Below are positions 1 to 9,738 of a stretch of DNA of 52,993 nucleotides, piece by piece. The position numbers and the translations under genes are program-made. The stretch is taken from NCBI GenBank assembly GCA_023458315.1, contig JAEXAH010000053.1, positions 1 to 52,993 on the forward strand, in the 5' to 3' direction. This DNA is from Pseudomonadota bacterium (GTDB lineage: Bacteria; Pseudomonadota; Alphaproteobacteria; Rhodospirillales; Magnetospirillaceae). The notes beneath the pieces were generated by a model that ran no database searches, was not told where the DNA came from, and worked only from the letters and a program-made list of their open reading frames with translations. How positions within the stretch are numbered: the first letter of the stretch is position 1; each line of letters begins with the position of its first letter.

Positions 1-175
1 AATGTCCACGATGGACGAGAGCGCCGACAACGCCTCTGAAACAGAATTATCTGAGATTGAACGAGCCATTCAATCTTGAATCACGGCCCGGCGCCCCTGT
101 CCATCTCTATGTTAGCGCCTATGAGGCTGTGCCTCCGGGCGGGTTTGGGCGGCAGCCCAATCGCTTGGCTGAACC
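1..175. other. Left-edge stretch, possible 3' tail of an unseen gene
   Basis: A short plus-strand reading frame is open from the window edge to a TGA at 77-79 and would encode about 25 acidic residues. It may be the end of a gene lying outside the window, but with no upstream sequence this cannot be decided. The remainder up to 175 is non-coding space between that frame and the convergent yejF stop. I see no strong terminator in it. Confidence 0.3.
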
Positions 176-1788
<1,613 letters not shown>

Positions 1789-1792
<4 letters not shown>

Positions 1793-2814
1793 CGGTTGGT
1801 CTTTCTCGGATCGAACGCGTCGCGCACCGCCTCGCCCACGAACACCAGCAGCGACAGCAGCACCGCCACCACCACGAAGCCGGTGATGCCCAGCCATGGC
1901 GCTTGCAGATTGGCCTTGCCCTGGGCCAGCAAATCGCCCAGCGACGGCGAGCCGGGCGGCAGGCCCAGGCCCAGGAAGTCCAGCGCGGTCAGCGAGACGA
2001 TGGAGCCGTTCAGGATGAACGGCATGAAGGTCAGGGTCGCCACCATGGCGTTGGGCAAGATGTGACGCGCCATGATGCGGGCATCGCTCATGCCCAGCGC
2101 CTTGGCGGCGCGCACATAGTCGAAATTACGGGCGCGCAGGAATTCGGCGCGCACCACGCCGACCAGCGAGGTCCAGGAAAACAGCGCCAGCACCCCCAAC
2201 AGGGTCCAGAAACCGGGCCGGATCATGCTGGCGACGATGATCAGGATCAGAAGCTGCGGCAGACCGCCCCAGATTTCCAGGAAACGCTGGCCGACCAGAT
2301 CGATCCTGCCGCCGAAATAGCCCTGCACCGCGCCCATCGTCACGCCGATTGCCGTGCTGACCACGGCCAGCGCCAGACCGAACAGGATGGACAGGCGCAG
2401 GCCATAGATCAGCCGCGCCGCCACGTCGCGGCCCTGATCGTCGGTGCCGAGCCAGTTCTCGGCCGAGGGCGGCGCCGGATGCGGCCGGGTCAGTTCGGTG
2501 CTGAGGGATTGATGGTTGTGGCGGATGGGCGGCCACAGCGCCCAGCCGTCCGCGGCGATCTTGGCGGCGATATAGGGATCGCGGTAATCGGTGTAGGTCA
2601 GGAAGTCGCCGCCGAAGGTGACTTCCGGGTAGTTCTTCACCACCGGGAAATACAGGCTGCCCTGATAGCTGACGACGATGGGGCGGTCGTTGGCCACCAG
2701 TTCGGCGCCCAGGGTGATGACGAACAGCGCCAGGAACAGCCACAGCGCCCAGAAACCACGGCGGTTGCGGCGGAAGGCGTCCAGGCGGCGGCGGGTCAGG
2801 GGTGACAGGCGCAT
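1789..2814 (-). CDS. yejE: ABC transporter inner-membrane permease, YejE type
   Basis: 341-residue permease of the binding-protein-dependent type (BPD_transp_1). After a basic cytoplasmic N-terminus there is a first membrane segment near residues 20-40, then a long periplasmic insert before the remaining helices, as is typical for YejE/DppC/OppC proteins. The cytoplasmic EAA loop that docks on the ATPase is visible (RAKALGMSDARIMARHILPN). It pairs with YejB to form the channel. The gene starts 3 nt after the yejB stop and overlaps yejF by 4 nt, so the three products are very likely translationally coupled. Confidence 0.92.
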
Positions 2815-2817
2815 GGC

Positions 2818-3921
2818 TCAGCCCCCCCGGCTGTCGAAGTCGATGCGCGGATCGACATAGTGATAGGTCAGGTCGCTGATCAGGTTCAGCACCAGACCCA
2901 ACAGGCTGAACATGTACAGCGTGCCGAACATCACCGGATAATCGCGGTTCATCACCGCCTCGTAGCCCAGCAGGCCGATGCCGTCGAGCGAGAACACGAT
3001 CTCGATCAGGATCGATCCGGCGAACAGGATGCCGACCAGGGCGCTGGGGAATCCGGCCACCACCAGCAGCATGGCGTTGCGGAAGACATGGCCGTACAGC
3101 ACGCGGTTCTCGCTCAGGCCCTTGGCCCGCGCCGTCACCACGTATTGCTTGTTGATCTCTTCCAGGAACGAATTCTTGGTCAGCATGGTCAGGCTGGCGA
3201 AGCCCGCCACCACCAGCGCCGTGACCGGCAGCGCCAGATGCCAGAAATAATCCTTTATCTTGCCAAGCGTGCTGAGGGTATCCCAATCGGTGCTGGTCAG
3301 GCCGCGCAGCGGGAACCACGACAGATAGCGCCCGCCCGCGAACAATACGATCAACAGCACCGCGAACAGGAAGCCCGGCACCGCATAGCCGACCACCACC
3401 GCCCACGAGGTGGCGATGTCGAAGGCGCTGCCGTCGCGCCGCGCCTTGGCGATGCCCAGCGGGATCGACACCAGATAGATGATCAGCGTGCTCCACAGGC
3501 CCAGCGAGACGGACACCGGCATCTTCTCGGCGATCAGGCCCAGCACCGAGACGTCGCGGTAGAAGCTCTTGCCGAAATCGAAGCGCAGGTAATTGCCCAG
3601 CATCTGCAAAAAGCGTTCATGGGCCGGTTTGTCGAAACCGAATTGCTTCTCGATCTCGGCGATGAAGGCGGGGTCCAGGCCCTGGGCGCCGCGATAGGCG
3701 CCGCTTTGCCCCTCGCGGAACTTGGGCTGGCTGCCGCGCTGCAACTCGCCGCCGCCGCCCGCCAGCCGCTCGGTGCCGCCGGTCTGGGCGCCCTCGATGC
3801 GGGCGATCATCTGCTCCACCGGGCCGCCCGGCGCCATCTGCGCCACGGCGAAGTTGATCAGCATGATGCCGAACAGGGTCAGCGGGATCAGCGCCAGACG
3901 GCGCAGGGCATAGGCCAGCAC
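2818..3921 (-). CDS. yejB: ABC transporter inner-membrane permease, YejB type
   Basis: 367-residue permease that should form the importer channel with YejE. It begins with the typical short N-terminus and first helix (LAYALRRLALIPLTLFGIML), has a long periplasmic loop, and carries the EAA loop RAKGLSENRVLYGHVFRNAM. The start chosen is a GTG at 3921. It follows the yejA stop by 4 nt and has an AAGGAG ribosome-binding site about 10 nt upstream. The ATG further upstream lies inside yejA and would add about 19 unrelated residues. Member of the yejABEF operon. Confidence 0.9.
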   Translation of the reverse strand: MLAYALRRLALIPLTLFGIMLINFAVAQMAPGGPVEQMIARIEGAQTGGTERLAGGGGELQRGSQPKFREGQSGAYRGAQGLDPAFIAEIEKQFGFDKPAHERFLQMLGNYLRFDFGKSFYRDVSVLGLIAEKMPVSVSLGLWSTLIIYLVSIPLGIAKARRDGSAFDIATSWAVVVGYAVPGFLFAVLLIVLFAGGRYLSWFPLRGLTSTDWDTLSTLGKIKDYFWHLALPVTALVVAGFASLTMLTKNSFLEEINKQYVVTARAKGLSENRVLYGHVFRNAMLLVVAGFPSALVGILFAGSILIEIVFSLDGIGLLGYEAVMNRDYPVMFGTLYMFSLLGLVLNLISDLTYHYVDPRIDFDSRGG

Positions 3922-3925
3922 GGCG

Positions 3926-5695
3926 TCAGTTCTCCTTCGCCCACCACGACATGATCTGATAGCCCTGCATGGGCACATTGGCCGGGCGGCCGAATTTGTC
4001 CCAAAAGGCCAGACGGTTGGCGCCCATGTACCATTGCGGGATGACGTAATGGTTCCACAGCAGCACCCGGTCCAGCGCCCGGGTGCGCGCCACCAGGCTT
4101 TCGCGGTCGGGGGCGCCGATCACCTGGTCCACCAACACGTCCACCGCCGGATTGCGGATGCCGACCACGTTCTGGCTGCCCTTCTGTTCGGCGGCTTCGG
4201 ACGACCAGAACATGGCCTGTTCGTTGCCCGGCGATTGCGACTGGCCCCAGGAATGCACGATCATGTCGAAATCGAAGGCGCGCACCCGGTTGACGTATTG
4301 GTTGGGATCGACGGTGCGCACGCTGGCCTCGACCCCCAGGCGGCGCAGATTGCGCACGAAGGGCAGGGTGATGCGTTCGAACGCCGCCTGCACCAGCAGG
4401 ATCTCGAAGCGCAGGGGCTGGCCGTCCTTGACCAGTCGGCCGTCCTCGACCCGCCAGCCCGCCTCTTCCAGCAATTTCATGGCGGTGCGCAGATTGGGGC
4501 GGATGTTGCCCTGGCCGTCGGTGGTCGGCGGGCGGTAGGGGGTGGTGAACACCTCGGGCGGGATCTGGCCGCGCAGCGGTTCCAGCACCTTCATCTCGTC
4601 GGGGCCGGGCAGGCCGGTGGCGGCAAGGTCGGAATTGGCGAAATAACTGTCGCAGCGCCGGTACTGGCCCCAGAACAGGGTCTGGTTGGTCCATTCGAAA
4701 TCGAAGGCATAGGCCAGGGCGTGGCGCACCCGGGCATCCTGGAACGGTGTCCGCCGGGTGTTGTAGGCATAGGCCTGCATGCCCGCCGTCAGATGGTTGT
4801 CCAGGCGCAGCTTGATGGCGCGGCCGTCCTTCAGCGCGGGCCAGTCGTCATAGGCGGTGGCCCATTTGGTGGCCTCGTTCTCCTCGCGGAAATCGTATTC
4901 GCCCGCCTTCAACGCCTCCAGCATGACCGAGGTGTCGCGGTAGTAATCCCAGCGCAGCACGTCGAAATTGAACTGGCCACGCCGCACGCCCAGGTCCTTG
5001 CCCCAGTAATCGCGCACCCGCTCGTAGGTGACGAAGCGGCCGGGTTCGAACTTGCCGACGCGATAGGGGCCGCTGCCCAGCGGCGGTTCCAGGGTGGTGG
5101 CGTCGAAGGCGCGGTCCTGCCAGTAATGCTTGGGCAGGATGGGCAACTGGCCGACGATCAGCGGCATCTCGCGGTTGTCGCCGGGCTTGAAGGTGAACTT
5201 CACCCCGCGCGCTCCCACCTTCTCCACCTTGTCCACGGCGGCGTAGTAGAAGCGGTAATTGGGCTCGCCCTTGGTCCGCAGGATGTCCAACGAGAACATC
5301 ACGTCCTCGGGCGTCACCGGCTTGCCGTCGTGCCAGCGCGCTTCCTTGCGCAACACGAAGGTCGCCCACGAGCGGTCGGGCGGCGTGTCGATGCTTTCCG
5401 CCAGCAGGCCGTATTCGCTGAACGGTTCGTCGGCGGCGGAAATCAACAGCGTCTCGAACGGCAGCGACGACCCTGCCGCCTCGACACCCTTGACGATGAA
5501 CGGGTTCAGATTGTCGAAGGTGCCCTGGGCGGCGCGGCGCAGGCTGCCGCCCTTGGGCGCGTCGGGATTGACGTAGTCGAAATGGGCAAAGCCCGCCGGG
5601 TATTTCGGGTCGCCGTGCATGGCGATGGCATGCCGGGGCTCGGCCTGGGCGGGCAAGGCCAGCAGCATCAGCAATCCGGCTACCAGATTCCTCAT
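3926..5695 (-). CDS. yejA: Periplasmic extracellular solute-binding protein family 5, YejA type
   Basis: 589 residues with an N-terminal signal peptide (MRNLVAGLLMLLALPAQA, cleavage after about residue 18), so the mature protein is periplasmic. The body matches family 5 solute-binding proteins (OppA/DppA/YejA). These bind peptides or peptide-like compounds and hand them to the YejBE channel. Features such as an early MHGDPKYP segment and GGSLRRAAQGTFDNLNPF are typical of YejA. Its ATG overlaps the stop of the upstream phosphatase gene (ATGA), and yejB follows after 4 nt. The substrate is unknown; peptide-antibiotic uptake or cell-wall peptide recycling are both reasonable. Confidence 0.9.
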   Translation of the reverse strand: MRNLVAGLLMLLALPAQAEPRHAIAMHGDPKYPAGFAHFDYVNPDAPKGGSLRRAAQGTFDNLNPFIVKGVEAAGSSLPFETLLISAADEPFSEYGLLAESIDTPPDRSWATFVLRKEARWHDGKPVTPEDVMFSLDILRTKGEPNYRFYYAAVDKVEKVGARGVKFTFKPGDNREMPLIVGQLPILPKHYWQDRAFDATTLEPPLGSGPYRVGKFEPGRFVTYERVRDYWGKDLGVRRGQFNFDVLRWDYYRDTSVMLEALKAGEYDFREENEATKWATAYDDWPALKDGRAIKLRLDNHLTAGMQAYAYNTRRTPFQDARVRHALAYAFDFEWTNQTLFWGQYRRCDSYFANSDLAATGLPGPDEMKVLEPLRGQIPPEVFTTPYRPPTTDGQGNIRPNLRTAMKLLEEAGWRVEDGRLVKDGQPLRFEILLVQAAFERITLPFVRNLRRLGVEASVRTVDPNQYVNRVRAFDFDMIVHSWGQSQSPGNEQAMFWSSEAAEQKGSQNVVGIRNPAVDVLVDQVIGAPDRESLVARTRALDRVLLWNHYVIPQWYMGANRLAFWDKFGRPANVPMQGYQIMSWWAKEN

Positions 5696-6468
5696 GCCGA
5701 CAGCACCTGCAACGCCTGGGCATGCAGACGGGCATCACCGGCGGCGCAGACGCGGCCATCGGAATGGATGGTCAGCGGCGCGCCATTCCAATCGGTGACG
5801 GTGCCGCCCGCATTGGCGATGACCGGCACCAGGGCGGAATAGTCATAGGGTTTCAGCCCCGCCTCGACCACCAGATCGACGAAACCCGAGGCCAGCAGGG
5901 CATAGGCATAGCAATCGCAGCCATAGCGCGGCTGCTTGACGCTGGCGGCGATGCGGTTCCAGGCGGGCAGGGTGGCGGAATCGAAGAATTCCGGCCCGGT
6001 GGTGTAGGCATAGGCTTTGGCCAGGGCGTCGCACGCGCGCACCCGCGCCGGGGCGCCGTTCAAGGTGGTGGGGTGGCCGTCGGCGCCCAGCCAGCGTTCG
6101 CCCAGAATGGCCTGATCGATGATGCCCAGCACCGGGCGGCCGCGATGGGCCAGGGCGATCAGCGTGCCGAAGCTGGGCTTGCCGGTGATGAACGCCTTGG
6201 TGCCGTCGATGGGGTCCAGCACCCACACCCATTCGGCGTCCACGTTATGGCGGCCGTGCTCTTCGCCCAGGATGCCGTGCTGGGGATAGGTTTCGGCGAT
6301 GATGGCCCGCATGGTCGCCTCGACCTCGCGGTCGGCGATGGTGACGGGGCTGTCGTCGGGCTTGTCGTCCACCGCCACCGGCGTGCGGAAATACTTGCGG
6401 ATCACCGGACGGGCGGCCTCGGCCAGACGCTCGGCCAGGGCGACGAATTCGGACGGACAGGCGGTCAT
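5692..6468 (-). CDS. hisN: Inositol-monophosphatase-family phosphatase, probable histidinol-phosphatase
   Basis: 258-residue Mg2+-dependent phosphatase of the IMPase/FBPase superfamily. Visible metal-site motifs are GEEHG (residues ~70-74), DPIDGTKAFITG (DPxDGT motif) and the C-terminal DYSALVPVIANAGG. The DPIDGTKAF form and overall length fit HisN, which dephosphorylates L-histidinol phosphate in histidine biosynthesis, but inositol-phosphatase activity cannot be excluded from sequence. The ATG at 6468 has a GGGGAAG ribosome-binding site; an upstream in-frame extension runs into repeat DNA and is unlikely to be coding. It overlaps yejA by 4 nt and probably heads that operon, an unexpected partner for a peptide importer. 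Confidence 0.82.
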   Translation of the reverse strand: MTACPSEFVALAERLAEAARPVIRKYFRTPVAVDDKPDDSPVTIADREVEATMRAIIAETYPQHGILGEEHGRHNVDAEWVWVLDPIDGTKAFITGKPSFGTLIALAHRGRPVLGIIDQAILGERWLGADGHPTTLNGAPARVRACDALAKAYAYTTGPEFFDSATLPAWNRIAASVKQPRYGCDCYAYALLASGFVDLVVEAGLKPYDYSALVPVIANAGGTVTDWNGAPLTIHSDGRVCAAGDARLHAQALQVLSA

Positions 6469-6537
6469 GGCTTCCCCACGATGTCTAACGCGGCCCGAGT
6501 TTGGCCCGAACCGCCTCCGAAGGCCAGAGGGATACAG

Positions 6538-6998
6538 CCAGCCGTGACACGGATGCACACGAATAGGCACGGATGATGTCACAGAAGGACGCGCCGGACC
6601 TCGATCTTCGGGCGTCCGAAATTGAACAGCAGACCGACTTTGAGGTCGCTCGCCTTCAGATAATTGATGAGTTGCGCGCGATGCGCTTCGACCAGTTGAT
6701 CCACGGCCTTCAGTTCGACGATGACGCGATCATCGATGATCAGGTCGGCCACGTAGAAGCCCATTTGCTTGCCGCGATAGAACACCGGAAAGGACTTTTC
6801 CTTGCTGACGGACAAGCCGTGGGCAAGCAGTTCCTCGGCCAGGGCATTCTTATAGATTGCTTCAAGAAATCCATGCCCAAGCGTGTTGGAAACCGCGAAG
6901 GCGGCACCGATGATGATAGAGGTGATATCCTGTGTTTCCGTCTGCTCGATCATCCGTGCCCATCTGTGCCCATTCGTGTGCATCCGTGTCACGGCTGG
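6538..6998. repeat. 461-bp unit bounded by a perfect 27-bp inverted repeat
   Basis: Positions 6538-6564 and 6972-6998 are exact reverse complements over 27 bp. The core contains GTGACACGGATGCACACG. The inner flanks continue with further ACGGATG-type repeats. The only gene between the arms is the GxxExxY gene at 6579-6953. The arms resemble sequences at 9598-9668, 13235-13360 and 48878-48934. No transposase is present and I could not identify a target-site duplication. The structure is directly visible; mobility is inference. Confidence 0.85.
6579..6953 (-). CDS. GxxExxY protein (PDDEXK_3 family)
   Basis: 124-residue protein matching the GxxExxY family, whose fold belongs to the PD-(D/E)XK nuclease superfamily. 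The name motif is seen as GHGFLEAIY near residues 26-34. The putative nuclease core follows as ADLIIDDRVIVELKA, giving the D...ExK pattern. The family's function is not established. The ATG at 6953 is chosen because the upstream in-frame extension is translated repeat DNA. No clear ribosome-binding site is present. The gene nearly fills the space between two 27-bp inverted repeats, suggesting that gene and repeats form one unit. It lies between hisN and kdsB with no functional link to either. Confidence 0.8.
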   Translation of the reverse strand: MIEQTETQDITSIIIGAAFAVSNTLGHGFLEAIYKNALAEELLAHGLSVSKEKSFPVFYRGKQMGFYVADLIIDDRVIVELKAVDQLVEAHRAQLINYLKASDLKVGLLFNFGRPKIEVRRVLL

Positions 6999-7115
6999 AT
7001 GTTCCCACACACCCCAATGATTGTATACAATCCCGCCGTCGAAAGGTGATTTGCAGGCGGGGCGGGGCGCGATAAGGTTGCCGCCTTGGTTTTTGCCCAG
7101 TCTGGAAGCTTCGCC

Positions 7116-7874
7116 ATGTCCGCCCATCCGCCGCGTCTGAATCCCGTCGTGATCATCCCCGCCCGTCTGGCGGCCACCCGCTTGCCCAACAAGCCGTTGG
7201 CCGATATCTGCGGTGTGCCGATGATCGTGCAGGTGTGGCGGCGCGCGGTGGCGGCGGGGATCGGGCCGGTGGTGGTGGCCGCCGCCGAGCAGGAAATCGC
7301 CGACGCGGTCAAGGCCCATGGCGGCACGGCGGTGCTGACCGATCCCGACCATCCCTCGGGCTCGGACCGGGTGTGGGAAGCGTTGGAAAAGATCGACCCC
7401 GACCATGCTTTCGGTGCGGTGGTCAACGTCCAGGGCGACCTGCCGACCCTGGACCCCGAGATCGTGCGCGCGGTGTTCCAGCCGCTGGAGAATCCGGCGG
7501 TGGATCTGTCCACCCTGGTGGCCGAGATCAAGGTCGAGGAGGAACGCACCAACCCCAACGTGGTCAAGGCGGTGGCCGGTTTCGGCGCCGGGGAACGGGT
7601 CGGCCGGGCGCTGTATTTCACCCGCGCCACCGCGCCATGGGGCGAGGGGCCGCATTACCACCATATCGGCCTTTACGCCTATAAGCGCGAGGCGTTGCAG
7701 CGTTTCGTCTCGTTGCCCCAGGGCGTGCTGGAAAAGCGCGAGAAGCTGGAGCAGTTGCGCGCCCTGGAAAACGGCATGCGCATCGACTGTGCCTTGGTTG
7801 ACACCGTTCCGCTGGGTGTCGATACTCCCGCCGACCTTGACCGCGCCCGCGACCTGATCGCGCGCGGCCTCTAA
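7116..7874 (+). CDS. kdsB: 3-deoxy-manno-octulosonate cytidylyltransferase (CMP-Kdo synthetase)
   Basis: 252-residue cytoplasmic enzyme that activates Kdo with CTP to CMP-Kdo for lipopolysaccharide inner-core assembly. The nucleotide-binding N-terminus IPARLAATRLPNKPLADI, the DPDHPSGSDRVWEA segment and the NVQGDLPTLD motif are characteristic of KdsB. Length is normal for the family (about 250). The ATG at 7116 has GGAAG 8-12 nt upstream; an earlier in-frame ATG at 7086 is poorly placed. pheA follows after 14 nt on the same strand, so the two are probably cotranscribed although their pathways differ. Confidence 0.95.
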   Translation: MSAHPPRLNPVVIIPARLAATRLPNKPLADICGVPMIVQVWRRAVAAGIGPVVVAAAEQEIADAVKAHGGTAVLTDPDHPSGSDRVWEALEKIDPDHAFGAVVNVQGDLPTLDPEIVRAVFQPLENPAVDLSTLVAEIKVEEERTNPNVVKAVAGFGAGERVGRALYFTRATAPWGEGPHYHHIGLYAYKREALQRFVSLPQGVLEKREKLEQLRALENGMRIDCALVDTVPLGVDTPADLDRARDLIARGL

Positions 7875-7888
7875 GCCACCGGACCGAC

Positions 7889-8755
7889 ATGAGCACTCTC
7901 GATTCCGCGAATTCCATCGCTTTCCAGGGCCTGCCCGGCGCCTATTCGCACCTGGCCTGCCGCAACGCCTTTCCGGCCATGCAGCCGCTGCCCTGCGCGA
8001 CGTTCGAGGATGCCTTCGCCGCCGTGCGCGAGGGCCGCGCCCGCTATGCCATGATCCCCATCGACAATTCGGTGGCCGGGCGCGTGGCCGACGTGCACCA
8101 CCTGCTGCCCTATTCCGGGCTGCATATCATTTCCGAGCATTTCGAGCGCATCAACCACCACCTGCTGGCCCTGCCCGGCGCCTCGCTGGAAACCATCACC
8201 CAGGTGGAAAGCCATGTGCACGCCCTGGGCCAGTGCCGCAATCTGATCCGGCAATTGGGGCTGAAGGTGATCGTCGGCGCCGACACGGCGGGGGCGGCGG
8301 CCGATCTGGCGCGTACCGGCGATACCAGCAAGGCGGCCATCGCCTCGGAACTGGCGGCCGAGATCTACGGCCTGCACAGCCTGAAAGCCAATATCGAGGA
8401 CGCCGAGCACAACACCACCCGTTTCGTGGTGATGGCCCGCGACGTGATCGAGCCCAATCCCAACCAGTCCTGCGTCACCACCTTCGTCTTCCGGGTGCGC
8501 AACGTCCCGGCGGCGCTGTACAAGGCGCTGGGCGGCTTCGCCACCAACGGCGTCAACATCACCAAGCTGGAAAGCTATCTGGTGGGCGGCGAGTTCGTGG
8601 CGGCGCAATTCTATGTGGACGTCGAGGGCCACCCCACCCAGCGCGGCCTGCGGCTGGCGCTGGAGGAACTGGAATTCTTCAGCCACGAAGTGCGCATCCT
8701 GGGCGTCTATCCGGCGCACCCGTTCCGCATGGCCCAACGCACGCCGGGGGAATGA
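7889..8755 (+). CDS. pheA: Prephenate dehydratase
   Basis: 288-residue monofunctional prephenate dehydratase (prephenate to phenylpyruvate, phenylalanine biosynthesis). The catalytic domain starts at IAFQGLPGAYSHLAC and ends with the catalytic TRF motif (NTTRFVVMAR, about residue 174). A C-terminal ACT regulatory domain follows, with the ESYLVGGEF segment typical of phenylalanine feedback sites. There is no chorismate mutase domain, unlike enterobacterial PheA. It follows kdsB by 14 nt and its 3' end faces the TetR gene with only 13 nt between stops. Confidence 0.95.
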   Translation: MSTLDSANSIAFQGLPGAYSHLACRNAFPAMQPLPCATFEDAFAAVREGRARYAMIPIDNSVAGRVADVHHLLPYSGLHIISEHFERINHHLLALPGASLETITQVESHVHALGQCRNLIRQLGLKVIVGADTAGAAADLARTGDTSKAAIASELAAEIYGLHSLKANIEDAEHNTTRFVVMARDVIEPNPNQSCVTTFVFRVRNVPAALYKALGGFATNGVNITKLESYLVGGEFVAAQFYVDVEGHPTQRGLRLALEELEFFSHEVRILGVYPAHPFRMAQRTPGE

Positions 8756-8768
8756 CCCCCGGCATCCG

Positions 8769-9395
8769 TCACAGCGGCTGCTTCTTGCCGTAGGCGCACA
8801 TGATCATGTCGACCGCGCCCTCGACCGTGCGGTCGCGGTCGGCGCGCGGGCTGGGCGGCAGGCCCAGAAGCGCGCGGTTGAAATGTTCGCCGCGCAGCAT
8901 GCCGACGAACTGGTCCATGGCCTGCCAGGTGTCGGGGATGTCCATCTGTCCCCGCCGCACCAGCATTTCCAGAACCTCGGCCAGCCGTTGCTTGCCGCGC
9001 AGCGGCCCGGCCTCGAAATACACCCGCGCCAGATCGGGGTGGCGGGCCGATTCGGCCACCACCATGCGATAGATGCCCAGCACCCGTTCGTCCATCAGCA
9101 TGTCCAGCAATTGCCGCGCCACGGCGATCAGGGTCGACCGGGCGTCGGGCATTTCCGCCACGCCCACCGAATCCAGGGCGCAGGCCAGGGAATCGCAGCG
9201 GCGATGGATGATGGCGGCGAACAGGTCGTCCTTGCTGGCGAAATGGGCGTAGATGGTGGCCTTGGACACGGCGGCGCGGGTCGCCACCATGTCCATGCTG
9301 GTGTTGGAATAGCCCAGTTCCAGGAAACAGACCTGGGCGGCGTCCAGAATGGCCGAGCGCTTGGCCGACGAGCGGGTGGAACAGGATTTCTGCAT
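8769..9395 (-). CDS. TetR/AcrR family transcriptional regulator
   Basis: 208 residues with an N-terminal TetR helix-turn-helix (residues ~12-58): ILDAAQVCFLELGYSNTSMD, then VATRAAVSKATIYAHFASKDDLF. The C-terminal ligand-binding half resembles the AefR-type TetR_C domain, seen with efflux regulators. No target gene sits divergently next to it: the upstream side is repeat DNA and then addA. It may act on a distant locus or autoregulate. The start at 9395 gives a normal-length N-terminal arm. Confidence 0.88.
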   Translation of the reverse strand: MQKSCSTRSSAKRSAILDAAQVCFLELGYSNTSMDMVATRAAVSKATIYAHFASKDDLFAAIIHRRCDSLACALDSVGVAEMPDARSTLIAVARQLLDMLMDERVLGIYRMVVAESARHPDLARVYFEAGPLRGKQRLAEVLEMLVRRGQMDIPDTWQAMDQFVGMLRGEHFNRALLGLPPSPRADRDRTVEGAVDMIMCAYGKKQPL

Positions 9396-9738
9396 CAGCC
9401 GAAACTAAACTAGCCGGTTCAGTTTTTGAAGCGGAATGTATCCAATCATATCAAGCGGCCAAAGGGAGGTTTTGCCCTATCTCCCCGTCATCGCCGGGCT
9501 TGACCCGGCGATCCATGCGGGGCCGCCAGGAAAGGCTTTTTAAACAAAGCGCTGGGTGGCGCCGGATGGATGCCCGTGTCAAGCACGGGCATGACGGAAG
9601 AGAGATTCCATCATCCGTGCCCATCCCGCCCATCCGTGTTCATCCGTGTTACCGCTGGGTCGTTCCGCCAACGCGGACGGAAGGTCGGGCAACTCCCAAT
9701 TTTTAACCGGACAGCCGTGTGTCAAGCGCTGGCATGCC
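9396..9738. repeat. Repeat-filled intergenic region: two inverted small palindromes plus an ACGGATG-type repeat
   Basis: No gene is visible here. Two hairpins of the same family lie in opposite orientation. One has arms ATCGCCGGG (9490-9498) and CCCGGCGAT (9504-9512) with loop CTTGA. The other has arms ATGCCCGTG (9570-9578) and CACGGGCAT (9584-9592) with loop TCAAG, the reverse complement of the first loop. From 9598 to 9668 follows an array of ATCCGTG motifs. Read on the minus strand, 9563-9668 matches 48878-48983 over about 105 bp. These are dispersed repeats, transcribed orientation unknown. Confidence 0.85.
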
